From positions 372,001-436,000 of the forward strand of contig NZ_CP060828.1 of the NCBI RefSeq assembly GCF_014489635.1: 64,000 bases of DNA. The letters run 5' to 3'. Positions 26,996 through 36,817 of this stretch are shown one piece after another. The position numbers and the translations under genes were made by a program. Source of the stretch: Streptomyces roseirectus (GTDB lineage Bacteria; Actinomycetota; Actinomycetes; Streptomycetales; Streptomycetaceae). The first letter of the stretch is position 1; each line of letters begins with the position of its first letter. Under the pieces are notes generated by a model. It was not told the DNA's origin and ran no database searches. It saw nothing but the letters and a program-made list of their open reading frames with translations.

Positions 26996-29900
26996 GCTGC
27001 GGCGGGTCGCGGTCGTACGGGCGGAGCAACGGCAGTCCACCGGTTACCTGGTCGCACCGGGGCTGGTGCTCACCGCCGCGCACTGTGTCGGCCGGATCGG
27101 CACCTGGGCCGAGGTACGGGTGCTGCGGCCCGGCACCCTGCCGGGCGGTCTGCAGGCGAGCGCGGCCGCGCGGTTCCGTGTCATCGCGCTCAGCGACGGC
27201 TTCCGCGGCACCGGGGTGGACGGGTTCGCCCTGCTGGGCGCCGAGAAGGAGGACCCCTTCAGGCTGGGCAGGACTCCGCCGGTCCGGTGGGGCCGGCTCA
27301 CCGGCGACGAACCGCTCACGGCACAGGCGTACGCCTTCCCGGTACTGGCCGTCGAGGATCACCGGCAGAACCTGGAACACGCGTGGGGGCGCCTGATCCC
27401 CGGCTCGGGCACGGTGACCGGGCCGAGCCGGCCCGGCTGGTACCACGTCTTCCAGGTCACCAGTGGCTCCTTCGCCGGCGAACGGTGGCACGGGGCGTCG
27501 GGAGCCGCCGTCTTCAGCGAAGGCAGGCTGCTCGGCCTGCTCGGCGCGTGCGTGCCCGAGGAGCGTGGGCGGCTCAAGGTGATCCCCGTCCAGTTGCTGA
27601 GCGGGCAGGACACGTTCCTGCGCGCGCTGGCGGAGGGTGGTGCCGAGCACGTGGTGTTCGAACCGGTCTGGAGGGGGCAGCAGGTGCTGGAGCATCCCTA
27701 TGACCCGTTGCCCGACGACCCGTCGGCAGCGGATCTTCTGCTTCCCCGCTACAGCGTGGTGGACTTCTGCGGACGCGAGGAAGAACTGCGTGAGCTGACG
27801 GAGTGGTGCACGGCCCCGGCCCCGCACGCGGTGTCGGTACGGCTCGTCACCGGTGACCGCTCGATCGGCAAGACCCGCCTGGCGCGGGAGCTGTGCGGCC
27901 GGATGACCGGCCTGGGCTGGGTCGCGGGGCTGCTGAAGCCGCTCGAGGAGCGTGTCCTTCGCCTGATGGGCCTGGACGAGGATCTGCTGGTCGTGGTCGA
28001 CGACGCCGACGCCAAGGTCGGCCAGCTCGACGCCCTGCTGCGGCACAGGGGCGGGGGCAAGCAGGTGCGGCTGTTGGCGACCGCCCGGCACGAGGGCCAC
28101 TGGTGGGCCGACTTCCGGCGCCGCTACGGCGATGTGGCGGAGGAGGAGCCGTACCGCCTCCGCTCGCCCGACGCCGGGGAACGCCAGGACATCTACGAGC
28201 GCGCGTGCCGGGCCTTCCTGCTCAGGGACGCCCGGTGGCACGAGGGCGACGGCCTGCCGCACGCGTCCGAGGACCTTTCCGCCCCGGACTTCGCCGGCTG
28301 TCTGTTCGTCCTCATCCTCGCCATGACGGACGCACGGCGTTTCCTCGACCCCTCGTGGGGCCTGGAGAGCGCGGCGCTGTCTCACGCGAAGACCCTCTAC
28401 GCGCAGGTGCTCGATCTGGAGCGGGAGGACTGGCTCAAGAACGCCGCGCGGGCAGGTCTGCCGGCGGACCCGGTCCTGCTCGAAAGGGTGGTGGCGGTGT
28501 CCAGCATGGCCTTCGCCGGCGGGACCACAGCGGGCGAGCAGGAGAGCCAGGCCGCCGAGCGCCTGCGGATGGTGCCGGATCTGCGGGACGCCTCGGAGGA
28601 GCACCGCCGCCGGTTCGTCCGCTACTTCCAGGAACGCATCGACGGATACGGCGCGCTGCGCCCGCTGCGCCCCGCGCGGCTCGCGCAGTACCTGGTGGCG
28701 AACACGGTCCGCGCCTTTCCGGATCTGCTGTCCCAGGCGCTGGACGTGGACCCGCTCCACCAGCCCGAGGTGTGGGCCAGGCAGGCGCTGGCCACCCTCC
28801 AGGTGATCAGCCCCGCGGCGTTCGCCGACGATGCGCGGGAGCCGTCGGACACCACGCTCCGTGAAGCGCTGCGCGTCGCGGTCGAGAAACACGCGCCCGC
28901 GCTGGTCGGCCTGGTCCGTGCCACCCAGGAGACCCCCGACGGCACCACCACCAGGTCGCTGGCGGCCGCCCTGGAGACGATCTTCCGGAACCTGCCCGCC
29001 GGAGAGTTCACCGCCGCCGCCGCTCAGGAGCTGGAGGAATCGTGCCCGGACGCCCTCCAGTCGCTGGCGATCGTCCTTCGGCGGAAAGCGGTCGAGTTCT
29101 ACTCGGCCCAGGAGCCGCTCAGCCATGAGACACAGTTCCGCAGGGCGACCGAGAACCGGAAGCTGTCCCGTGTCCTGGCCGACGCCGGGCGGCGGGGCGA
29201 CGCCCGCGACCGCGCTCTGCTGGCGCTCCAGCAGTTCACCGTCCTGACCCGTACCGACGACTCGTACGCGTACCAACTGGGCAAGGCCCACGCGTTGAGC
29301 AACGCCGGGGTGCGCCATCGCGAGACCGGACGGCTCACCGAGTCGCTGGAGGCCGCTCGCGAGTCCGTACGTCTCTACGAGACGCTGCTGCATACTCACC
29401 GTGACCGTTCGCACCACCGCTATCTCAGCATCGCCCAGTGCAACCTGTCGGACTCGCTGTCGGACAAGGGCCGTTGGCGTGAGGCGCTCCAGGCCGCGGC
29501 CGACGCCTGCGCCCTGGTCTCCGGCGAGCTGCCCCCCCCCCCGGGTCCGCCGAGGAGTCGTTGCGCTCCTGGGAGATACCCGAGGCCCAGGCCCTCGCCT
29601 GGCGCGTTCTCGCCGAACGCCAGGCCGACGCGGCCGACCCGCGGGAGTTCGTCAAGGCGGTCGCCTCGGCCACCTGCGCCAGGGACGTCTACCGGCGTCT
29701 GCTGGACCGGCACAGCGGCCGGTGGGAACGCGACTACGCCCGCACGGTGGCCGTCCTGGGGCGCTGCCACAACGAGCGCTGTCAGTGGGACGACGGCATC
29801 AGGGTCCTCCGCGAGGCGGTCGCGCTGTACGAGGACCTGGAGCACCAGTACCGGGAGGCCTCACGCCCGCAGTACACCGAGGCACTGCGCGATCTGGCGT

Positions 29901-30391
29901 GCGCGTATCTCGGCAAGGCCGGGGAACCCGGCCGGGACGACGCTCCGGCGCTGCTGGCAGAAGGGGCGAGGTGGGCCGAGAGAGCCCACCGTCATCACGC
30001 GGACATGGCCCCGGAGGAGAAGAACGCCCAACGCGCGCACAACGCGCGCACCATGGGTGTGCGGGCCGCGCTGGAGCTGGGCCTGTGCCATCCACGGCGA
30101 GCCCGCGACCTGGCCGGGCAGGCCCTGGACATCCTGGACCGGCATGTGCCGGACAAGACCTGGAAGCACCGCCGTGACGTGATCTGGCTCACCCGTGTGT
30201 ACGCCGGCGCCCTGAATGCCTGCGGTGACGCGGCCGCGGCGGACGAACAGTCCCGCAGGGCCGACAGCCTGCAGCAGCTCCTCAGTTACGAGGAGCCCTG
30301 CCGGCCGGCGGCCGGGCCGGTGGTTCCCCTGGCCTGCGTGCCGGGGGCGGGCCTGCGAGCCTCCCTGCCTCCGTACGGGGGCATGCCGTGA
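26982..30391 (+). pseudogene. Trypsin-like protease / P-loop NTPase / TPR protein, frameshifted at a C-run
   Basis: Read in two frames this gives about 1,136 residues. Domain 1: trypsin-like protease, with TAAHC (His34), a likely Asp80 in GVDGFALLG, and Ser173 in GASGAAVF. Domain 2: P-loop NTPase with Walker A GDRSIGKT (291-298) and Walker B LLVVVDDAD (335-343). The C-terminal third is made of TPR-like helices (SNAGVRHRETGRLTESLEAA, CNLSDSLSDKGRWREALQAA, and continuing in the new frame RDVYRRLLDRHSGRWERDYA, AVALYEDLEHQY). The frame breaks in an 11-C run at 29532-29542; 12 C would keep codons CTG-CCC x4-GGG in phase and the downstream frame is clearly coding to 30391. It could be an assembly error, a true lesion or a phase-variable switch. 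As written, the first frame continues out of phase to 30182. Confidence 0.8.
29532..29542 (+). repeat. 11-base poly-C tract causing frameshift
   Basis: Homopolymer CCCCCCCCCCC inside the TPR region of the trypsin-NTPase gene. It is one base short of keeping the reading frame. Confidence 0.9.
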
Positions 30392-30541
30392 ACGGTCCCG
30401 TTCCGCTCGCTCCTGTGCGGGCCGGTGCTCAGGATCGCGGCCGTGGCCGCAGCCGTCGTGATCTCCTCGGCCGTCTCGGGCCCGGGCCGGGTGAGGGTGC
30501 GGTGTCCCCGGCGGATTCCGTGCCGCCCGACCCCGGCGTCG

Positions 30542-30555
30542 GGGACGTTCGGCCC
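30542..30555. promoter_or_regulatory. OsdR/DosR-like box before por operon
   Basis: GGGACGTTCGGCCC, 63 bases before the porG start; a one-base variant of the box. Confidence 0.55.
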
Positions 30556-30618
30556 CTGAGACCCGGCCGGAGCGCACGGTAGGACTGAAACCACCGGCCC
30601 CGGCGGGAGGGAGTTGCC

Positions 30619-31194
30619 GTGTTCCAGGTGCGCATCCACGGCCGCGGCGGTCAAGGAGCCGTCACCGCGGCGGAGTTGTTGTCGGTGGCGGCGTTCGACG
30701 AGGGCCGGCACGCGCAGGCGTTCCCGAGTTTCGGTTCCGAGCGCACCGGTGCTCCGGTCCTGGCGTTCTGCCGGATCGACGACCGGCCGATCCGGGTGCG
30801 TGAACCGGTCACCCGCCCCGACGCCCTCGTCGTCCAGGACGCGACGCTGCTGCACCAGGTGGACGTCTTCCAGGGGCTGCGGCCCGGCGGCGCCGTCCTC
30901 GTCAACTCCCCCGGGGACGCCGACGCCCTGGGGCTGGGCCCGCTTCCCTGTCGCGTCCTCACCGTCCCCGCGACCGCACTCGCCCTTCGGCGCATCGGCC
31001 GCCCGGTGCCGAACGCCGCCCTGCTCGGCGGACTGGCCGCGCTGACCGGCTGCGTGGGCCTCGACGCGCTGACCGCGGCGATCCTCGAACGCTTCCCCGG
31101 CCGGCTGGGCCGGGCCAACGCGGACGCCGCACAGGAGGCGTACGCACTCGTCCGGAGCCTGTGTGAGGAGCACGCGCATGTGGAAGCAGACTGA
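30619..31194 (+). CDS. porG: Pyruvate/2-oxoacid:ferredoxin oxidoreductase gamma subunit
   Basis: 191 residues, GTG start. RIHGRGGQGAVTAAELLSVA (about residues 5-24), SFGSERTGAPVLAFCRIDD and PNAALLGGLAAL are the signature of the gamma subunit of 2-oxoacid:acceptor oxidoreductases. With alpha and beta it oxidises a 2-oxoacid, most likely pyruvate, with CoA to acyl-CoA, reducing ferredoxin. The GAG repeat GGCGGGAGGGAGTTGCC upstream is a good RBS. First of four coupled genes. Confidence 0.92.
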   Translation: MFQVRIHGRGGQGAVTAAELLSVAAFDEGRHAQAFPSFGSERTGAPVLAFCRIDDRPIRVREPVTRPDALVVQDATLLHQVDVFQGLRPGGAVLVNSPGDADALGLGPLPCRVLTVPATALALRRIGRPVPNAALLGGLAALTGCVGLDALTAAILERFPGRLGRANADAAQEAYALVRSLCEEHAHVEAD

Positions 31195-32419
31195 AGGCTC
31201 GCGCGCGGTCGCCGAGACCGTCGCCCACTGCCGGCCCGAGGTGATCGCCGCCTACCCGATCTCGCCGCAGACGCACATCGTCGAGGAACTGAGCCGTCTG
31301 GTGCGCTCCGGGACGCTCGACCCGTGCGAGTACGTCAACGTGGAGTCGGAGTTCGCGGCGATGTCGATGTGCATCGGCGCCTCGGCGGCCGGCGCCCGTG
31401 CCTACACCGCGACCGCCAGTCAGGGCCTGCTGTACATGGTGGAGGCCCTCTACAACGCCTCCGGGCTGGGACTGCCGGTCGTGATGACGGTCGCCAACCG
31501 GGCGATCGGGGCGCCCATCAACATCTGGAACGACCACAGCGACAGCATGTCCCAGCGGGACTCGGGCTGGATCCAGCTGTACGCCCGGGACAACCAGGAG
31601 GCCGCCGACCTGCACCCGCAGGCGTTCCGGCTGGCGGAGGAGCTGTCGCTGCCGGTGATGGTGTGCATGGACGGCTTCGTGCTCACGCACGCGTGGGAGC
31701 GGATCGACGTCCCGGACCAGGAGCGGGTGGACGCGTTCCTGCCGCCGTTCGAGCCCCGGCAGGTCCTGGATCCGGCCGAGCCGGTGTCGATCGGCGCGAT
31801 GGTGGGACCGGACGCCTTCACCGAGGTGCGCTACCTCGCCCACGCCAAGCAGACGCAGGCGCTGGAGGCGATTCCCCGCGTCTCGGCGGAGTTCGGGGAG
31901 GTCTTCGGGCGGGTGAGCGGCGGGCTGGTCCACCCGTACGCCTGCGAGGACGCCGACACGGTCGTCGTGTCGCTCGGGTCGGTGTGCGGCACGGTGTGCG
32001 ACGTCGTGGACGAGATGCGCGAGCGTGGGGTGCGGATCGGCGCCCTGGCCGTCACGTCGTTCCGGCCGTTCCCGCTGGAGGAGGTCCGGGCCGTGCTCGG
32101 CGGGGCCCGTCGGGTCGTCGTGCTGGAGCGGGCGTTCTCGGTCGGCGTCGGCGGGATCGTGTCGGCGAACGTGCGCACCGCGCTGTCGGGGATCCGTCTC
32201 GACGGCCACACGGTGGTCGCCGGGCTCGGCGGGCGCGCGATCACGAAGGCGTCGCTGCACCGGCTGTTCGACGACGCGCTCGCCGGGCGGCTGGGCGAGC
32301 TGACCTTCCTGGACCTCGACACCGGGCTCGTGGAGCGGGAGCTGGCGCGCATGGCGCGCACCCGGCGGTCGGGTCCTTCGGCGGAGAACATCCTGCGGGA
32401 CGTGGGGAGCAACCGATGA
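31178..32419 (+). CDS. porA: Pyruvate/2-oxoacid:ferredoxin oxidoreductase alpha subunit
   Basis: 413 residues. AYPISPQTHIVEELSRLV (about 26-43), VESEFAAMSMCIGASAAGAR, TATASQGLLYMVEALYNASG and NIWNDHSDSMSQRDSGWIQL match PorA. ATG at 31178 has GAGGAG 7 bases upstream and overlaps porG by 17 bases; a GTG at 31163 is less likely. Pyruvate specificity is inferred from similarity to four-gene Por systems and the metabolic setting; other 2-oxoacids are possible. Confidence 0.92.
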   Translation: MWKQTEGSRAVAETVAHCRPEVIAAYPISPQTHIVEELSRLVRSGTLDPCEYVNVESEFAAMSMCIGASAAGARAYTATASQGLLYMVEALYNASGLGLPVVMTVANRAIGAPINIWNDHSDSMSQRDSGWIQLYARDNQEAADLHPQAFRLAEELSLPVMVCMDGFVLTHAWERIDVPDQERVDAFLPPFEPRQVLDPAEPVSIGAMVGPDAFTEVRYLAHAKQTQALEAIPRVSAEFGEVFGRVSGGLVHPYACEDADTVVVSLGSVCGTVCDVVDEMRERGVRIGALAVTSFRPFPLEEVRAVLGGARRVVVLERAFSVGVGGIVSANVRTALSGIRLDGHTVVAGLGGRAITKASLHRLFDDALAGRLGELTFLDLDTGLVERELARMARTRRSGPSAENILRDVGSNR

Positions 32420-33405
32420 GCGGCGCACGGCAGGTGAAGTTCTACCAGGTCGGCAGTCTCGCCGCCGGGAACCGGCTACTGGCCCCCGCACTGCGCTCCG
32501 GCCAGGCCGACCCGGACCGGTCCAACGCGCTGACCTGCGGGCACCGGGCCTGCCAGGGGTGCGGAGAGGCGCTCGGCGCCCGGTACGTCCTGGACGCGGC
32601 GCAGCGGGCGTCCGGCGGGAAGGTGATCGCGGTCAACGCGACCGGGTGCCTGGAGGTGTTCTCCACCCCCTATCCGGAGACGTCGTGGCAACTGCCGTGG
32701 CTGCACTCGCTGTTCGGCAACGCGCCCGCTGTCGCGGCGGGGGTCGCCGCCGCGCTGCGTGCCCAGGGCCGCACGGACGTCCGGGTGATCGGGCAGGGCG
32801 GGGACGGCGGCACGGTGGACATCGGGCTGGGCTGTCTGTCGGGCATGTTCGAGCGTGACGACGATGTGCTGTACGTCTGTTACGACAACGAGGCGTACAT
32901 GAACACGGGTGTGCAGCGCTCCGGGGCCACTCCCCCGGCCGCGCGCACCGCCACCACCCAGACGGGCGCGCCTTTCGGGCAGGGCAAGAGCCTGCCGCTG
33001 ATCGCGATGGCGCACGGCATCCCGTACGTCGCCACCGCGACCGTCGCCGGGCTGCGCGACCTGGAGGCCAAGGTGCACCGGGCGATGGGGATGCGCGGCG
33101 CCCGCTATCTGCACGTGCTGGTGCCCTGTCCGCTGGGCTGGGGCACGGCGTCGCACGACACGGTGCGCGTCGCGCGGCTGGCCGAGCGGTGCGGCCTGTT
33201 CCCGGTGTTCGAGGCCGTGGACGGGGAGGTCACCGACGTGACGCCGATCCGGCGGCGGATCCCGGTCGAGGAGTATCTGCGCCCGCAGAAGCGGTACGCG
33301 CACCTCTTCGAGCCCGAGGTCCGCACGGACGTGATCGCCCGTCTCCAGCGGGCCGCCGACCGTAATGTCGCCCGCTTCGGGCTCGCCGAGGAGGAAGCGC
33401 CGTGA
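32416..33405 (+). CDS. porB: Pyruvate/2-oxoacid:ferredoxin oxidoreductase beta subunit
   Basis: 329 residues. CGHRACQGCGEALGARYVLD carries the cysteines for a [4Fe-4S] cluster, and GQGGDGGTVDIGLGCLSG with YDNEAYMNTGVQRSGATP is the thiamine-diphosphate and Mg binding region (GDG...N). Another conserved cysteine is in ATGCLEVFSTPYPETSW. ATGA overlap with porA. Confidence 0.93.
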   Translation: MSGARQVKFYQVGSLAAGNRLLAPALRSGQADPDRSNALTCGHRACQGCGEALGARYVLDAAQRASGGKVIAVNATGCLEVFSTPYPETSWQLPWLHSLFGNAPAVAAGVAAALRAQGRTDVRVIGQGGDGGTVDIGLGCLSGMFERDDDVLYVCYDNEAYMNTGVQRSGATPPAARTATTQTGAPFGQGKSLPLIAMAHGIPYVATATVAGLRDLEAKVHRAMGMRGARYLHVLVPCPLGWGTASHDTVRVARLAERCGLFPVFEAVDGEVTDVTPIRRRIPVEEYLRPQKRYAHLFEPEVRTDVIARLQRAADRNVARFGLAEEEAP

Positions 33406-35027
33406 AGGAGAAACCGTTCGCGATCACTCTCGACGTGGGGTCCAGCCTCGCCAACCACACAGGGGCCTGGCGCACCGAGCGTCCCGAGTACGTCCACCGG
33501 CTGCCGCCGTGCAACCAGGCGTGCCCCGCCGGGGAGAACATCCAGCAGTGGCTGTTCCACGCGGAGAGCGGCGACTACGAGTCGGCCTGGCGGGAGCTGA
33601 TGCGGGACAACCCGCTGCCCGCCGTGATGGGCCGGGTCTGCTATCGCCCGTGCGAGAGTGCCTGCAACCGTGTGCAGGTCGACAACGCGGTGGGCATCAA
33701 CTCCGTGGAGCGGTTCCTCGGTGACGAGGCGATCCGGCAGGGCTGGAGCGTGGCCCCGCCCGCCACCGTCTCGGGCAGGCGGGTCCTGGTCGTCGGCTCC
33801 GGTCCGGCCGGCCTGTCGGCCGCCTACCACCTGCGGCTGCTCGGCCACGAGGTGACCGTGCGCGAGGCGCAGGAGCGGCTCGGCGGGATGATGCGGTACG
33901 GCATCCCGCGCTACCGGCTGCCCCGCGAGGTGCTGGACGCGGAGATCGGCCGGATCCGCGCGCTGGGCGTCGTCTTCGAGACGGGCGCGCGGGTGCGGGA
34001 CGTGCCGGCAGCGCGGGAGGACGGCGGCTTCGACGCCGTGTTCCTCGCGGTGGGCGCGGGCATCGGCAAGCGGGCTTATCTCCCGGCAGGGGACAGCGCT
34101 CGGATCCTCGACGCGGTGGCGCTGCTCGGCAGCATGGAGGGGCAGGAGCCCCCGCTGCTGGGGCGCAGGGTCGCCGTCTACGGGGGCGGCAACACGGCGA
34201 TGGACGCGGCCCGCACCGCCCGCCGCCTCGGTGCCACCGACGCCGTGGTGGTCTACCGGCGCACCCGTGACCGGATGCCCGCGCACGACGAGGAGGTCGA
34301 GGAGGCGCTGGAGGAGGGCGTGCGGATGAAGTGGCTGTCCACCATCAAGCACGCGGACGAGGGCCGGCTGACCATCGAGCGGATGGCCCTGGACGAGACG
34401 GGGTTCCCGCGGCCCACGGGCGAGTTCGAGGAGTTGGAGGCGGACTCGGTGGTGCTGGCGCTCGGCCAGGAGTCCGACCTGTCCCTCGTCGCGAGCATGC
34501 CGGACCTGACCGTCGACCACGGCACGGTCCAGGTGGCCGACGGGCTGTTGACCGGCCACGAGGGTGTCTTCGCCGGCGGCGACATGGTGCCCGCCGAGCG
34601 GACGGTCACCGTGGCCGTGGGGCACGGCAAGAAGGCGGCCCGGCACATCGACGCCTTCCTACGGGGCACGTCCTACGTGCCCGGCCCGAAGCATCCGCCC
34701 GCGAGTGCCGACCGGCTGAACACCTGGTACTACTCCGACGCCCCGGCCTCCGTGCGGCCCCGCCTGGCGCCGGCCCGCCGCGTGTCCACCTTCGACGAGG
34801 TGGTCCAGGGCCTCGACCGGTCCACCGCGCTCTTCGAGGCACGGCGCTGCATGTCCTGCGGGAACTGCTTCGAGTGCGACAACTGCTACGGCGTCTGCCC
34901 CGACAACGCGATCACCAAGCTCGGTCCGGGCCGGGGGTTCGCGATCGACCTCGACTACTGCAAGGGCTGCGGGCTGTGTGCCGCGGAGTGCCCGTCGGGG
35001 GCGATCGACATGGTGGCGCAGGAGTGA
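33402..35027 (+). CDS. NAD(P)H-dependent oxidoreductase (GltD-like) fused to a ferredoxin domain
   Basis: 541 residues. The N-terminal Fer4_20 region (CNQACPAGENIQQWLFHAES, then CYRPCESACNR) holds two clusters. An FAD/NAD(P) module follows: VLVVGSGPAGLSAAYHLRLLG (about 128-148), YGGGNTAMDAARTARRLGA with the second dinucleotide site, EHAGGDMVP-type FAD end. The C-terminus carries two [4Fe-4S] motifs, CMSCGNCFECDNCYGVCP and CKGCGLCAAECPSGAID. GTGA overlap with porB, so it probably serves as the electron-accepting subunit: pyruvate electrons to NAD(P)+ through internal ferredoxin clusters. This replaces a separate porD. Confidence 0.88.
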   Translation: MKEKPFAITLDVGSSLANHTGAWRTERPEYVHRLPPCNQACPAGENIQQWLFHAESGDYESAWRELMRDNPLPAVMGRVCYRPCESACNRVQVDNAVGINSVERFLGDEAIRQGWSVAPPATVSGRRVLVVGSGPAGLSAAYHLRLLGHEVTVREAQERLGGMMRYGIPRYRLPREVLDAEIGRIRALGVVFETGARVRDVPAAREDGGFDAVFLAVGAGIGKRAYLPAGDSARILDAVALLGSMEGQEPPLLGRRVAVYGGGNTAMDAARTARRLGATDAVVVYRRTRDRMPAHDEEVEEALEEGVRMKWLSTIKHADEGRLTIERMALDETGFPRPTGEFEELEADSVVLALGQESDLSLVASMPDLTVDHGTVQVADGLLTGHEGVFAGGDMVPAERTVTVAVGHGKKAARHIDAFLRGTSYVPGPKHPPASADRLNTWYYSDAPASVRPRLAPARRVSTFDEVVQGLDRSTALFEARRCMSCGNCFECDNCYGVCPDNAITKLGPGRGFAIDLDYCKGCGLCAAECPSGAIDMVAQE

Positions 35028-35034
35028 TCCCGTG

Positions 35035-35069
35035 CGGCGGGCCCCGCGGTCCTCGCGCGGGGCCCGCCG
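35035..35069. terminator. Bidirectional terminator between por and pnt operons
   Basis: Perfect 14-bp stem CGGCGGGCCCCGCG / CGCGGGGCCCGCCG with a 7-base loop, midway between the converging por and pnt genes. Confidence 0.8.
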
Positions 35070-35080
35070 TGTCCGTCGCG

Positions 35081-36487
35081 TCAGCCGACGTACTCGCCGA
35101 GGGCCGTCTTCAGTTCGGTCAGTCCCTTCTTCGCGTCGGTGAAGAACATCCCGGTCCTCGGGTCGGTGTAGAGCTCGTTGTCGAGGCCGGCGTACCCGTG
35201 GCCCATGGAGCGTTTGATGACGACGACGCTGCGGGCCTTGTCGACGTCGAGGATCGGCATCCCGGAGATCGCGTTGCCGGGGCGGCGGGCGGCCGGGTTG
35301 GTGACGTCGTTGGCGCCGATCACGAGGGCCACGTCGGCCTGCGGGAACTCGGGGTTGACGTCGTCCATCTCCTTGAGCCGGGTGTAGGGCACGTTCGCCT
35401 CGGCGAGCAGGACGTTCATGTGGCCCGGCATCCGGCCCGCGACCGGGTGCACGGCGTATCCGACGTCGACGCCGTGGTCGGTGAGCAGCTGGGCCAGGGC
35501 GCCGAGTTCGTGCTGTGCCTGGGCGGCGGCGAGGCCGTACCCGGGGACGAGGATCACCTTGCGTGCGTACGCCAGTTGGATCGCGACGTCGTCGGCGGAC
35601 AGGGAGCGCACCTGGGCCGGGGCTCCCCCGGCCGCGGCGGGGGAGCTGTCGCCGGTGCCGAAGCCGCCGACGACGATGTTCGCGACGGAGCGGTTCATGG
35701 CGTCGGCCATCAGTTTGGTGAGGATGCCGCCCGAGGCGCTGACGAGCATGCCGGCGACAATCAGCGCGGTCTCGTTCAGCACGAAGCCCGCCATCGCGAC
35801 GGCGGACCCGGTGAAGGCGTTGAGGAGGGCGATGACGACGGGCATGTCGGCGCCGCCGATGGGCAGCACCATGCTCACGCCGAACAGCAGCGCGACCGCC
35901 ACGAGGCCGTAGAGGGCCGGCCGGGAGTCGGGAGCCAGCACGAGCCACACCGTGCCGGCGACGAAGGAGGCCGGCAGCAGCAGGTTCAGCAGCCGCGCCC
36001 CGGGGAGGACGACCGGCGCTCCGGAGACGACGCCCTGGAGTTTCCCGGCGGCGATCAGCGATCCGGAGAAGGTGACGGCGCCGATCACGATGTCGAGCGC
36101 GCCGGGCAGTGAGACCCGTACGCCGGTTCCCGCCGGGTCCCGGGCCTGGAGCAGGTCGTTCACGGCGATCAGCGCCGCCGCACCGCCGCCGACGGCGTTG
36201 AAGACGCTCACCAGCTGGGGCATGGCGGTCATCCGTATCTCGCGTGCCGCCCAGAGGCCGAGAGCGGCGCCGAGGAGTCCGCCCGAGGCCAGGACGAGCC
36301 AGCCGGTGCGGGTGATCGCGCCCTCGTCGGCGACGAGCCACACGGCGGCGGCGACCGCGAGGGACATGGCGGCGGCGGAGAGAGCGTTGCCGCGGCGGGC
36401 CGTGCGCGGATGGTTCATCAGATGCAGACCGAGGACGAAGCAGGCCGCCGCGGCCAGGAACACGTAGTGGACGGCGTCGGAGACCAT
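35081..36487 (-). CDS. pntB: NAD(P) transhydrogenase beta subunit
   Basis: 468 residues. About nine N-terminal hydrophobic segments (e.g. HYVFLAAAACFVLGLHLMN, LVSVFNAVGGGAAALIAV) precede a soluble NADP-binding domain III from about 290 (VILVPGYGLAAAQAQHELGA, GYAVHPVAGRMPGHMNVLLAEANVPY, VALVIGANDVTNPAARRPGN, KRSMGHGYAGLDNELYTD). It works with PntA to exchange hydride between NADH and NADP+ coupled to proton movement. Six bases separate it from the small pntA transmembrane gene upstream. Confidence 0.95.
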   Translation of the reverse strand: MVSDAVHYVFLAAAACFVLGLHLMNHPRTARRGNALSAAAMSLAVAAAVWLVADEGAITRTGWLVLASGGLLGAALGLWAAREIRMTAMPQLVSVFNAVGGGAAALIAVNDLLQARDPAGTGVRVSLPGALDIVIGAVTFSGSLIAAGKLQGVVSGAPVVLPGARLLNLLLPASFVAGTVWLVLAPDSRPALYGLVAVALLFGVSMVLPIGGADMPVVIALLNAFTGSAVAMAGFVLNETALIVAGMLVSASGGILTKLMADAMNRSVANIVVGGFGTGDSSPAAAGGAPAQVRSLSADDVAIQLAYARKVILVPGYGLAAAQAQHELGALAQLLTDHGVDVGYAVHPVAGRMPGHMNVLLAEANVPYTRLKEMDDVNPEFPQADVALVIGANDVTNPAARRPGNAISGMPILDVDKARSVVVIKRSMGHGYAGLDNELYTDPRTGMFFTDAKKGLTELKTALGEYVG

Positions 36488-36493
36488 GGCCGC

Positions 36494-36817
36494 TCACTCC
36501 CCCGCCTTCGTCCCGGCCTTCGTCCCGGCCTGCGGCCGGGCCCTGAACATCTCCAGCATCCGGTCGGTGACGACGTAGCCGCCGACGACGTTCATCGCGC
36601 CGAACACCATGGCGACGAAGGCCAGGACGTGACCGGGCCAGGTGTGGGACTCGGCGGCGATCAGCATGGCCCCGATGACGACGATGCCGTGCACCGCGTT
36701 GGAACCGGACATCAGTGGGGTGTGCAGGGTCGCGGGCACCTTGCTGATGACCTCGACGCCGACCAGCACGCTCAGGACGAACACGGTGATCGCGGTGAGC
36801 AGATCGAGGTCGTTCAT
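36494..36817 (-). CDS. pntAB: NAD(P) transhydrogenase alpha subunit, membrane part
   Basis: 107 residues. Three to four transmembrane helices: LLTAITVFVLSVLVGVEVIS, LHTPLMSGSNAVHGIVVIGAML, GHVLAFVAMVFGAMNVVGGYVVTDRML. This is the split membrane part of the alpha subunit in three-gene transhydrogenases. The ATG overlaps the upstream subunit's stop (ATGA). The tail is a TKAGTKAGE repeat. Confidence 0.93.
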   Translation of the reverse strand: MNDLDLLTAITVFVLSVLVGVEVISKVPATLHTPLMSGSNAVHGIVVIGAMLIAAESHTWPGHVLAFVAMVFGAMNVVGGYVVTDRMLEMFRARPQAGTKAGTKAGE

